Source: Vulcanococcus sp. Clear-D1
GTDB lineage: Bacteria; Cyanobacteriota; Cyanobacteriia; PCC-6307; Cyanobiaceae
Reading direction: 5' to 3'
Assembly: GCF_014654725.1 (NCBI RefSeq)
Contig: NZ_JACVZV010000038.1
Span: forward strand, 1 to 64,000
Length of the DNA: 64,000 nucleotides
Shown: positions 28,619-36,781 of the stretch, piece after piece
How the letters are laid out: every line of letters starts with the position of its first letter
Numbering within the stretch: position 1 is the first letter of the stretch
Program-made: the position numbers and the translations under genes
Notes under the pieces: model-generated
The model's database searches: none
What the model was told of the DNA's origin: nothing
The model's input: the letters and a program-made list of their open reading frames with translations, nothing else

Positions 28619-29785
28619 TTACGACTTCAGGCCGCCAGGCAACGATGCAGCGAGGCAATCCGTGCGGGCGATGCCCAGTCGCTGGGCCCAGGCCTCGGCG
28701 TAGGCGGCGTTGGCGGCCTGGGCGGCGGTATCACTGCTTGTGAGTGGGTGAGGCATGGTGCCGTTGATGGCTGCGTTGGTGACACAGAACATCGATTTCT
28801 GGAAGCTCATGCAGATCTTCACGCGCACATCGCCCTCGCCCCGGGTGCGCTCGAGATACCACTGATGCAGCTTCTCCGGTAAGTGGCGGTACATGTCCTG
28901 CATCAGCAGGCTGGGGGGGATGCCGGCGCCCATGCTCGGCAGCGGATCGGCGTACAGCGCCCCGTAGGTGAACTTGGCCTGATCCGGCGAGATCTGCTGG
29001 GCCTGGGCGTTGAAGCTCACGGTGCCCAGGAACGGCATGCCCCGCAGGAACACCGCCTCCACATAGGGCACGGCCACATCCACGAGGAAGGTGAGGCCTG
29101 CTTGCGGTGGCAGCACCCAGAAGCGCTCGCCATCGATCTCCACGCTGTATTCGATCGGATTGGCGGCCGCGGCCACCAGGCCGTCTTTGATGAAGTCCAC
29201 CACTTGGGGAATGCTGCACACCCGGCCCTCGCGCTCGGCGGCGGCAAGATCGAGGAACAGATCGCTCATCACGCGCCAGAACTGGCCGAGGGCGTGGGTG
29301 GTGGCGGCTGAACGGATCAGCTCCGGCAGGAACCCTGGGAACAGGGGGTTGAGCAGCGCCAGCAGTGGATCGCGGCGCCGCTTGGCGGCGATGATCCGGC
29401 GGCAGTTGTCGGCAAACTCCGCCGAATCGAGATAGGCATCCATGCCACCGGTGGCATGCCAGAACATCGCCTTCTGGCAGTACTCCGCGTATTCGAAATT
29501 GATGCGGTCGTGGTTGAGATGACGCCAGATCTTGGCCGGGTTGAGATCGCCGTCGAGGAACTTGAAAATCGGGAACGGATTGAGAAACTGCTCTTCCGCT
29601 TGGTAGATCAGGTTGATGCTGTAGGCATCGAGCACCTCGCCATAGCTCTCGAGCACGCCCACCACTTCCAGCACGTGATCTGGCGTGTCGGTGAGCAGGG
29701 TCTCCCCCGCGAGCAGGCGGCGCTTCACCTCCGCCTGATCGATCGCGAGGTTGGATTGAACCAGATCCTGGGAAATGACTGGCAT
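28619..29785 (-). CDS. cupB: NDH-1 CO2-hydration subunit, CupB type
   Basis: 388 residues, matching the CO2 hydration protein family (ChpX/CupB). WRHLNHDRINFEYAEYCQKA carries H89 and R94, in the same spacing as the Zn-binding His/Arg of CupA in the NDH-1MS structure (family knowledge). GTVSFNAQAQ and GIPPSLLMQDMYRHLPE are also shared with the CupA-type protein in this window. It turns CO2 into HCO3- on the cytoplasmic side of the thylakoid. Two bases separate it from ndhD4. No cupS-like gene follows, which supports the constitutive, low-affinity CupB type. Confidence 0.88.
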   Translation of the reverse strand: MPVISQDLVQSNLAIDQAEVKRRLLAGETLLTDTPDHVLEVVGVLESYGEVLDAYSINLIYQAEEQFLNPFPIFKFLDGDLNPAKIWRHLNHDRINFEYAEYCQKAMFWHATGGMDAYLDSAEFADNCRRIIAAKRRRDPLLALLNPLFPGFLPELIRSAATTHALGQFWRVMSDLFLDLAAAEREGRVCSIPQVVDFIKDGLVAAAANPIEYSVEIDGERFWVLPPQAGLTFLVDVAVPYVEAVFLRGMPFLGTVSFNAQAQQISPDQAKFTYGALYADPLPSMGAGIPPSLLMQDMYRHLPEKLHQWYLERTRGEGDVRVKICMSFQKSMFCVTNAAINGTMPHPLTSSDTAAQAANAAYAEAWAQRLGIARTDCLAASLPGGLKS

Positions 29786-29786
29786 C

Positions 29787-31295
29787 TCAGCCCACTCCTG
29801 CCGTGAGGTTGGCCAGGGCCGTGCTGGCCACTTCGCTCAGGCTGCCCAGGCTGCTGGGTACCAGGCCAAGGAACACGATGCTGGCGGCCAGGGCCAGGGC
29901 CGGAATCGTTTCGCGGGGCGCCACGGAGCTCAGCTGCACATCCAGGCGTGCATCGGCCGCGGCATCACCGCTGGGCGGTGTGATCGCCAGCCGTCCGAAG
30001 AAGGCCCGGTTCACCAGCAGCAGGAAGTACACCGCCGTGAGGCCTGAGCCCACCATCGAGAGCAATGTGGCCAAGGGGAACGCGGTGATGCTGCCGCGGA
30101 ACACCAGAAACTCGGAGATGAAGCCGGCCATGCCCGGCAGCCCGGCACTGGCCATCACGGCCACGATCATCAGTGAACCCGTGAGCGGAAGGCCCCGCTC
30201 GGGGTTGAGCAGGCCGCGCAGCACCTCGAGATCGCGGGTGCCGGTTTTGCGATACACGATGCCCACCAGCAGGAACAGCAGGGCCGAGATCAGGCCATGG
30301 CTCACCATCTGGAACACCGCGCCCAGCAGGCTCACCGGCGTGTCTGCGGCGGCGGCCAGCAGCACGTAACCCATGTGGCCCACGGAGCTGTAGGCCACCA
30401 TCCGCTTCATGTCGGTTTGGGCGATGGCGGCGAGGGAGCCGTACAGCACCGACACCGCGGCCCAGATCGCCAGGGCCGGAGCCAAGCGTGCCCAGGCTTC
30501 GGGAAACAGCTGCAGGCCAAAGCGCAACAGGCCATAGGTGCCGAGCTTGAGCAGCACACCGGCCAGCAGCACCGACACCGGCGTGGAGGCCTGGGTGTGG
30601 GCATCGGGCAGCCAGTTGTGTAGAGGAACCAGCGGGATCTTGATGCCGAAGCCGATCAGGATCGCCCCCAACAGCCACAGCTGCCCGCCCATGGCGAGCC
30701 GCTCACTGAGCACGGGTGTGAGGCTGAAATCCACGGTGCCGGTGAGCAGCGCCAACCCCAGAAAGGCGCCCAGGATCAGCATCCCGGAAACAGCGGTGAA
30801 AATCAGAAATTTGGTGGCGGCATAGGCCCTGTTCACACCGCCCCACACCGAAATCAACAGCCAGAGGGGGATCAGCTCGAGCTCATAGAAGAGGAAAAAC
30901 AGCAGCAGGTTGTCGGCCAGGAAAGCCCCATTCACCGCACCGCTGATCAGCAGGAGCATGGCGAAGTAGAGCCGCGGGCGCTTGCTGATGTCGCGGGTGA
31001 TCACCGCCGACACCAAGGTGAGCGCCCCGTTGATCAACACCAGCGGCAGGGAGAGGCCGTCGACGCCCAAGGCGTAATCGAGGCCGATGCCGGGCACCCA
31101 GCTGTGGTGCTCTTGCAGCTGCAGCCCCGGTGCCGCGGGATCGAACTGGGCAGCGGTCACCAGGCTCAGGATCAACTGCGCCACCAGGATCACGATCGTG
31201 ATCTGGCGCAGCCGCCCCGGGGATGGGCTACCGGGCCAGACCATCAGGGCCAGGCAGCCCAGGAAGGGAATCAGCAGAAGGGAGGAGAGCAGCAT
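29787..31295 (-). CDS. ndhD4: NDH-1 subunit 4, NdhD4 type
   Basis: 502 residues with about 14 hydrophobic helices of the antiporter-like ND4 fold. LFFLFYELELIPLWLLIS holds the conserved Glu of TM5, and KIPLVPLHNWLPDAHTQAST the conserved Lys/His region. DMKRMVAYSSVGHMGYVLLA is the next signature. It pumps protons in the NDH-1MS' complex. Assignment to the D4 subtype comes from its place between ndhF and cupB on the same strand. Confidence 0.88.
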   Translation of the reverse strand: MLLSSLLLIPFLGCLALMVWPGSPSPGRLRQITIVILVAQLILSLVTAAQFDPAAPGLQLQEHHSWVPGIGLDYALGVDGLSLPLVLINGALTLVSAVITRDISKRPRLYFAMLLLISGAVNGAFLADNLLLFFLFYELELIPLWLLISVWGGVNRAYAATKFLIFTAVSGMLILGAFLGLALLTGTVDFSLTPVLSERLAMGGQLWLLGAILIGFGIKIPLVPLHNWLPDAHTQASTPVSVLLAGVLLKLGTYGLLRFGLQLFPEAWARLAPALAIWAAVSVLYGSLAAIAQTDMKRMVAYSSVGHMGYVLLAAAADTPVSLLGAVFQMVSHGLISALLFLLVGIVYRKTGTRDLEVLRGLLNPERGLPLTGSLMIVAVMASAGLPGMAGFISEFLVFRGSITAFPLATLLSMVGSGLTAVYFLLLVNRAFFGRLAITPPSGDAAADARLDVQLSSVAPRETIPALALAASIVFLGLVPSSLGSLSEVASTALANLTAGVG

Positions 31296-31299
31296 GGCG

Positions 31300-33162
31300 T
31301 CAGTTCGTGCCCTTCACCACTTGCAGGGCAGTGATGCAGAGCACCACCGCCACCAGCACCGTGAGCACATAGCTCTGCAGCTGCCCGCTCACCGTGAGCT
31401 TGAGGCTGTTGGCGCTCGCCATCGACAGACGGCCGATGCCATCCACGCCGCCCTTGATCACCTGAATGTCGAACCAGCGGGTGAGGCGTGCCACCGAGGC
31501 CACCAGATTCACAATCGTGCGGCGGTAGATCTCAGGGGTATAGAAGTCATAGGCGAGCAGGTCTTGCACCACGCGCACCACAGGCTGGCGTGAGCGCGAC
31601 CAGAAGGCATCCAGCGGCGTGAGCGAGCCCAGCAAGACGCCTACCAGGCCACTGCCCACCACCGCTGCGGCAACCGGAAGGGAGAAGGCGCCAATGCCCG
31701 GCACCGGATCGATGCGCTGCATGATCGCCGGCAACAGCAGCACGATCACCGTGAGGCTCACCATCGGCAGGGCCATCAACCAGTTGGACTCAGGGGTGCG
31801 CTTGGTTTTGGGCAGGGCAGGGCCCAGGAACACGGAGCGAAACACCCGAGCCACGTTGGCCGCAGCGAGCACGTTGGTGATCAGGAAGATGGCGGCAAAG
31901 GCCGGTGCCAGCTGCCGGAAGTTTTCCACCAGCAGGCCGTAGCACCAGAAGCCGCCCAACGGCACTAAACCCACAACCCCGGCGCTGCCGACGAGGAAGG
32001 CTGTGGCCGTGGCCGGCATGCGTGTGCCGATGCCGCCCAGCTCCGTGAGGTCTTGGCAATTGGTGGTGGCGATGATGCTGCCCACACTCATGAACTGCAG
32101 GGCTCGCGCCAGGCCGTGGGCGAATAGAAGCAGCAGTGCCAGCCCCGGTTGTTGCAGGGCAATGGCGATGAACACCAGCCCCAGATAGGAGGTTGTGGAG
32201 TAACTGAAGGCCCGTTTGAGATCCACCTGGGCGATCGCCACCAGGCCACCGCCAATGGCACTGATGCTGCCCACCACGAGCAGCACATCGGTCGCGATAG
32301 GGGAGAGGGCCACCACGGGCATCAGCTTCAGCAGCACGATCGCGCCGCAGGTCACCACCACGGAGTTGCGCAGGATCGATGCCGGATTCGGACCCTCCAT
32401 GGCTTCATCGAGCCAGAGGTGCATCGGGAACTGGGCGCACTTGCCCATCGGGCCAGCGATCAGCCCAAGCCCCAGCAGGGTGCCGGCCAGGGGGGTGATC
32501 AGGTTCTGCTGGCGGGCCTCGGCTGCCCAGACATAGAGGTCGGAGAATTCCATCGAACCGGCCCAGGCGGAAACGGCCACCACACCCATCAGCAGCAGCA
32601 CATCACCGACGCGCTTGGTGAGGAAGGCATCCCGTGCGGCCGTGACAACCAGCGGCTGGGCGTACCAGAAGCCCACCAGCAAATAGGTGGAGAGGGTGAG
32701 CATTTCCAGAAGGAAATAGCTCATGAACAAATTGCTGCTCAGCACCACGCCACTCATGGCGCCTTCAAAGAAGCCCACCAGGGCGTAGAAGCGCGCCAGC
32801 GACCACTCCTTATCGAGATAGCCGAGGGCAAACACCTGGCACACCAGGCTCATGGTGGTCACCAACTCCAGCGCTGCCAGGTTGGTGAGCGAGAGATCAA
32901 AGCCGATCCGCAGATTCAGATCGGCCGCTTGAAACCAGGGAAAGTCGAGGTGCTGCGGGCCCAGGGCCACCACCTCGGAAATGGCCAGGCTGCCGTGCAG
33001 CACCGCCAGCAGGGTGACCAGCAGGTTGAGATACGCCGCAGGCCGAGGCCCGTTGCGTTTGATCCAGCCGGTAGCCCACGGAAGCGACAGGAGCATCCCG
33101 CTGAAGCCGTAGAGCGGCACCAGCCAGATCAGTTGCAGCGGAAGCGGGAGAGCGTCGCTCAA
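31300..33162 (-). CDS. ndhF4: NDH-1 subunit 5, NdhF4 type
   Basis: 620 residues of the ND5 family. Many hydrophobic helices; FMSYFLLEMLTLSTYLLVGF has the TM5 Glu, AGPMGKCAQFPMHLWLDEAM the Lys/His region, and QVDLKRAFSYSTTSYLGLVF the next signature. A C-terminal tail region (LLAYDFYTPEIYRRTIVNLV) is also present in the NdhF3-type protein here. It begins the ndhF4-ndhD4-cupB trio, following the ferritin-like gene by 38 bases. Subtype is inferred from context. Confidence 0.88.
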   Translation of the reverse strand: MSDALPLPLQLIWLVPLYGFSGMLLSLPWATGWIKRNGPRPAAYLNLLVTLLAVLHGSLAISEVVALGPQHLDFPWFQAADLNLRIGFDLSLTNLAALELVTTMSLVCQVFALGYLDKEWSLARFYALVGFFEGAMSGVVLSSNLFMSYFLLEMLTLSTYLLVGFWYAQPLVVTAARDAFLTKRVGDVLLLMGVVAVSAWAGSMEFSDLYVWAAEARQQNLITPLAGTLLGLGLIAGPMGKCAQFPMHLWLDEAMEGPNPASILRNSVVVTCGAIVLLKLMPVVALSPIATDVLLVVGSISAIGGGLVAIAQVDLKRAFSYSTTSYLGLVFIAIALQQPGLALLLLFAHGLARALQFMSVGSIIATTNCQDLTELGGIGTRMPATATAFLVGSAGVVGLVPLGGFWCYGLLVENFRQLAPAFAAIFLITNVLAAANVARVFRSVFLGPALPKTKRTPESNWLMALPMVSLTVIVLLLPAIMQRIDPVPGIGAFSLPVAAAVVGSGLVGVLLGSLTPLDAFWSRSRQPVVRVVQDLLAYDFYTPEIYRRTIVNLVASVARLTRWFDIQVIKGGVDGIGRLSMASANSLKLTVSGQLQSYVLTVLVAVVLCITALQVVKGTN

Positions 33163-33200
33163 AAAGCGGTGACCTGTGGGGGGCGGACTCTAAACAGGGT

Positions 33201-33716
33201 TCAGAAGCTGGCCCGGGCGCGGGGATCGCGGCGGGTGGCAGTGCTGGCGCCATAGCGGGCGTAGCCGCGGCGGCGGCGACCACCGAGCTGTTGCAGCCAG
33301 GCTTCCAGGTCGCTGCTGTGATGCTGTTCGTCCTCCAGCAGGGCCTGGAAGAAGGCACCGTTGGCCTCGTCGTTGATCACCCGGCAGAAGCGAGTGGCTT
33401 CGTCGTAGTGATCCACGAGCTGCTGTTCCAGATCCGCGTTCTGCTCCAGCAGCCCCACCAGGTCGGGGGCGTGGGTGACCGGCTGCAACTGGGAAGCGGC
33501 AGGTGCCACCCCGAGTTGCAGCATGTGCTGCACGATCCGTTCCGCGTGTTGCATCTCCTCCACCGTTTCCTCGCGGAAACGTTCGGCAGAGGACTCATCG
33601 CCCCAGAGCCCCACGAGGGACGCCTGAGTCATGTACTGCTGCACGGCAGTGAGCTCAAGGCTCAGGGCGCGGCCCAGATAGCCCAGGACGCGCGGATGGG
33701 CGGCGTCCATGCTCAT
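33201..33716 (-). CDS. Ferritin-like (bacterioferritin-family) protein of the carboxysome operon
   Basis: 171 residues. Four-helix bundle with di-iron ligands: Glu in LSLELTAVQQY, E-x-x-H in EEMQHAERIV, Glu in QQLVDHYDEATRF and E-x-x-H in LEDEQHHSSDLEAW. After the bundle comes an unusual basic Gly/Arg/Tyr-rich tail (RRRRGYARYGASTATRRD). Ferritin-like genes are known in alpha-carboxysome operons, but their role is unresolved. Its start overlaps the csoS1E stop by one base (TGATG), so translation is coupled to a shell gene. Confidence 0.85.
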   Translation of the reverse strand: MSMDAAHPRVLGYLGRALSLELTAVQQYMTQASLVGLWGDESSAERFREETVEEMQHAERIVQHMLQLGVAPAASQLQPVTHAPDLVGLLEQNADLEQQLVDHYDEATRFCRVINDEANGAFFQALLEDEQHHSSDLEAWLQQLGGRRRRGYARYGASTATRRDPRARASF

Positions 33717-34372
33717 CAGGCGCGGCGGTTGTTGGTGCTGGTCAGAACGGGCTCCACTTCGGTGTGGGGGCGGGCAATGATGTGGGCCGCCACGAGGCCA
33801 TCACCCACGCGCTCACAGGCATCAGCGCCGGCGCGCACTGCAGCGTTGACAGCACCGGTTTCGCCGCGGACGAGCACGGTCACATAGCCACCACCCACGA
33901 ATTCACGGGCGATCAGGCTCACTTCGGCGGCCTTGGTCATGGCGTCAGCAGCCTCGATGGCCGGCACCAAACCGCGGGTTTCGATCATGCCGAGGGCGAT
34001 GCCCTGAACGGAAGAGGCCATGGGAGAGAGGCTGCTGGGGGAAGACGAACGGTTGTTGCCACCACCGCCGGCGGTGGAACCACCACCACGGCTGGTGGTG
34101 GCGGCGGGTTTGCTGGCGGCCGTCCTCGTGGGAGTCGAGGAGCGGGTGCTGGTGGCGGCTTTGCTGCTGGCCACGGCGGTGGTTGCCACGGTTTGAGCGG
34201 TCACGGTGACCGCCGGAGTGGCGGCTGCCGCGGGTTGGGCGGCCGGAGCTGGCGTGGAAGCCGGTGCCGCCGGGATGGCCGTCACCGGCGTGGTCGTGCT
34301 GGCAGCTGGTTTGGCAGCTGCCGGCTTACCGGAGGCCGAGGTGGAGGTGGCTCGGGATCTGGGAGTGGCCAT
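33716..34372 (-). CDS. csoS1E: Carboxysome shell protein CsoS1E (BMC domain with long low-complexity N-terminus)
   Basis: 218 residues. The first 115 are low-complexity, rich in Ala, Thr, Ser and Pro, with a Gly run (RGGGSTAGGGGNNRSSSPSS) at the end. Residues about 118-205 are a BMC domain almost identical to CsoS1 in this window (GMIETRGLVPAIEAADAMTK, then EFVGGGYVTVLVRGETGAVN). It should form a hexameric tile with six disordered arms. CsoS1E-type proteins are known from some alpha-cyanobacteria. The arms could bind cargo or neighbouring tiles (inference). Confidence 0.87.
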   Translation of the reverse strand: MATPRSRATSTSASGKPAAAKPAASTTTPVTAIPAAPASTPAPAAQPAAAATPAVTVTAQTVATTAVASSKAATSTRSSTPTRTAASKPAATTSRGGGSTAGGGGNNRSSSPSSLSPMASSVQGIALGMIETRGLVPAIEAADAMTKAAEVSLIAREFVGGGYVTVLVRGETGAVNAAVRAGADACERVGDGLVAAHIIARPHTEVEPVLTSTNNRRA

Positions 34373-34470
34373 GGCGGTGATGGGCAGTGCCCGTGAACGG
34401 TCGCGGTGAAACGGAGTGGGCCCGTGTCGTTCGGAGAACAGCAGCGGGAGGAACGGAGCTGAGCTGTTCC

Positions 34471-34722
34471 TTAACCGTCAGGCGACCAGTGGTCGATGAT
34501 TCCGCCGATCGTGAGATCGGTGAACAAGTCGGCATTGCCGGTCGCGTGGCGTGCGGCGGAGCCACTGGCGGTGAACACCCAGTTGCCTGGGGAGGCGCCC
34601 ACAGGGTCGCAGGCGACGCTGAGCTTGCCTTTGGGTGTGCGCAGGATGCGCAGGTTCTGGTGGGCGAAGCCCTCTACACGGTTGGTGCAGACCAGCGACC
34701 CCATCACCTGCATGATCTCCAT
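34471..34722 (-). CDS. csoS4B: Carboxysome vertex protein CsoS4B
   Basis: 83 residues of the EutN/CcmL (BMV) family. MEIMQVMGSLVCTNRVEG at the start, HQNLRILRTPKGKL, ACDPVGASPGNWVFTASGSA and LTIGGIIDHW are the pentamer core motifs. It caps the vertices of the icosahedral shell. Its ATG overlaps the csoS4A stop. A gap of 98 bases follows before csoS1E. Confidence 0.93.
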   Translation of the reverse strand: MEIMQVMGSLVCTNRVEGFAHQNLRILRTPKGKLSVACDPVGASPGNWVFTASGSAARHATGNADLFTDLTIGGIIDHWSPDG

Positions 34723-35036
34723 TACTTGGCCCCTCCACTGCCGCTAGGAGCAGAGGGATTGGCGGGCTTGCCCGCAGCCATCTCCTTGGCTGCATCGGGA
34801 TCCCAGTGGTCGATGATCCCCACGATCGTGAGATCGCTGGGGTACGACTTGCTGCCGGCGGCTTCGCGGGCAGCGGAACTGCCCACGCAGATCACCCAGT
34901 CGCCGGGGATGGCGCCCACGGCATCCACAGCCACCTTCTGGGTGCTGCCATCGAGCACCACTTGCAGGTGCTTGTGTTGGAAATCGGCGATGCGGTTGGT
35001 GGACACCAACGGCTTCACCACCTTGCAGATCAACAT
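34722..35036 (-). CDS. csoS4A: Carboxysome vertex protein CsoS4A
   Basis: 104 residues of the EutN/CcmL family: MLICKVVKPLVSTNRIADFQ, HKHLQVVLDGST, AVGAIPGDWVICVGSSAARE and LTIVGIIDHWDPD. Forms pentameric vertices. Compared with CsoS4B it has an extra C-terminal tail rich in Ala, Gly, Pro and Ser (AAGKPANPSAPSGSGGAK). It begins two bases after the csoSCA stop. Confidence 0.93.
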   Translation of the reverse strand: MLICKVVKPLVSTNRIADFQHKHLQVVLDGSTQKVAVDAVGAIPGDWVICVGSSAAREAAGSKSYPSDLTIVGIIDHWDPDAAKEMAAGKPANPSAPSGSGGAK

Positions 35037-35037
35037 C

Positions 35038-36768
35038 TCAGTGCCCCCCTCCGGTGTTGAACGTGATTGAGGAACTTACGGTTTCAGCCGGCATATGCCG
35101 GTCACGGTCGCGCACGGTGAGCAGGGTGTGCAGCAGACCCTGCGCGCAGAGATCGCTGTAGCGCGCCTCGATGGCGCTCTTCACCCGTTCGCAGTGCGTG
35201 ATGGCCCGCTCGCGGGCACCGGGAACGGCGCCGTGGTAGTCGAAGCGGAGCACCACGGGGATGGGCAGTCCGCGCGACACATTCAGACCTTTGAAGATCT
35301 TCACGCCCACATCGAGATCGGGAGCACCCTCTTCCACCGTGTCCATGTAGGCGAAATAGGTGAGGTTGCGCAGGTGCACTTCCTTGAAGCCGATGCCAAC
35401 ACCGATGAACCGCTCGGCATGACCGAAGTCGCTGTAGCTGCTGCCGTGGTATTGGCGCACGTAGTCGATCTGAGAGAGGTTGTGCTCGATCAGGCGAGCG
35501 ATCAGCTGCACCATCCCGGCGTCCGGGGTTGAGGCCGCTGCGCTGTGAACCATCTCTTCGATGCGCTGCCGGCCCTGATCGGCATTGAGGCTGCGGGTTG
35601 CCTCGTAGACGTCATGGGCATCAAGCCAGCTGTCGAGGTTGGTGCTGCCATCACGACCGGGCACGTGAACACGGATTGCGTCGGTGTCGGTGTCCATCCC
35701 CACCAGCAGCAGATCCACCGAAGCACCACAGCAGAAGCTGTTTTCAACCGCTTGCTGGAAATCCTTGAGCCGTTGAAGGCCCTGGGCGGCTGCGGCCTTG
35801 TCGTCGCTGCCGTGGGCGGCGCAGCCTTCGTGGCAGGGATCTTTGGAGCTGAAGTGATACACCACCACCTTGAGGTAGCGGGTGTCGTCGTGGGCGGGAT
35901 TGGGTAGCCCTTCGCGGTAGCGGCGATGCTCGGTTTTGACCCAGCGATCCACCGTGTTCTCCACGTCGAACATCGCGCCCGCATGGGAGCGGCGACGCAC
36001 GGAGCTGAATGGCAACCTCAGGGCATAGGCGATGGCATGGGCCAGTCGACCATCGGCGCAGGGGGTGATGTCGAGCAGATGGAAGCCGCACTCCAGCAGG
36101 AACGCGTTGAAAGCTTCGGCATCCGCACTGCCGGCCTGGGCTGCCAGAGGATCGTCGTTGAAGAACGCGAGGCTGGTTTGCTCGTAGGCCTCAAACACGC
36201 ACCACGCGAACAGGGTGCGCATGTCGAGCTGGCTGGTCCAGGCGGTTTCGAGCACCGGTTGGGGCAGCTCATGACCCAGTTCCGCCAGGGCCAGGCGTTG
36301 AGCCTGGGCAATGAAATCGGGCTCATGCTGCAACGCGGAGATGCGCTTGAGCACCGGAACAACCCGATCGAAGGCGCCGAGGGTGCGCTCCTCGTAGGCG
36401 CGCAAAGCGGCGTTGGCTTGACCGTTGCTCAACGGATGCAAACCGCCGCCCACGGAACGCTGGGCTGAGCGAACGCTGGCCGGCTTGATCACCACCTGGG
36501 TGGCGACAGGGCGCACCCGGCGAGCTGAACTAGCCACTGCCTGCACCGCATTGGCAGCTGCCGAAGCCTTGCGGCTGCTGCGAGAGTTACCGGTACGGGC
36601 GCGGCTGGCCAGCTCACGCTGGCGCAGCACCTTGCTCAGCGATGACGCGGGGTTGAGCTCAGCAGGGGTCTGGCCGGCTGGAGCTTGTGCGTCCCCATTG
36701 CTGCCGAAGCGGCGTCGGGGAGCCGTGGGGCTCAAGGCCCGCTCGGTGTTGCCGGTTCTCCGACGCAT
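35038..36768 (-). CDS. csoSCA: Carboxysomal carbonic anhydrase CsoSCA (CsoS3)
   Basis: 576 residues, somewhat longer than family members near 515-550 because of a basic, low-complexity N-terminus (1-110) that may bind RuBisCO. The active site is intact: C237, D239 and R241 in TPCADGRLAH, H305 in VVVYHFSSKD and C316 in CHEGCAAHG, the Zn ligands and Asp/Arg dyad of the epsilon-type enzyme. It converts HCO3- to CO2 inside the shell. It lies between csoS2 and csoS4A, the standard order. Confidence 0.95.
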   Translation of the reverse strand: MRRRTGNTERALSPTAPRRRFGSNGDAQAPAGQTPAELNPASSLSKVLRQRELASRARTGNSRSSRKASAAANAVQAVASSARRVRPVATQVVIKPASVRSAQRSVGGGLHPLSNGQANAALRAYEERTLGAFDRVVPVLKRISALQHEPDFIAQAQRLALAELGHELPQPVLETAWTSQLDMRTLFAWCVFEAYEQTSLAFFNDDPLAAQAGSADAEAFNAFLLECGFHLLDITPCADGRLAHAIAYALRLPFSSVRRRSHAGAMFDVENTVDRWVKTEHRRYREGLPNPAHDDTRYLKVVVYHFSSKDPCHEGCAAHGSDDKAAAAQGLQRLKDFQQAVENSFCCGASVDLLLVGMDTDTDAIRVHVPGRDGSTNLDSWLDAHDVYEATRSLNADQGRQRIEEMVHSAAASTPDAGMVQLIARLIEHNLSQIDYVRQYHGSSYSDFGHAERFIGVGIGFKEVHLRNLTYFAYMDTVEEGAPDLDVGVKIFKGLNVSRGLPIPVVLRFDYHGAVPGARERAITHCERVKSAIEARYSDLCAQGLLHTLLTVRDRDRHMPAETVSSSITFNTGGGH

Positions 36769-36781
36769 CTGCTTTTACCTC

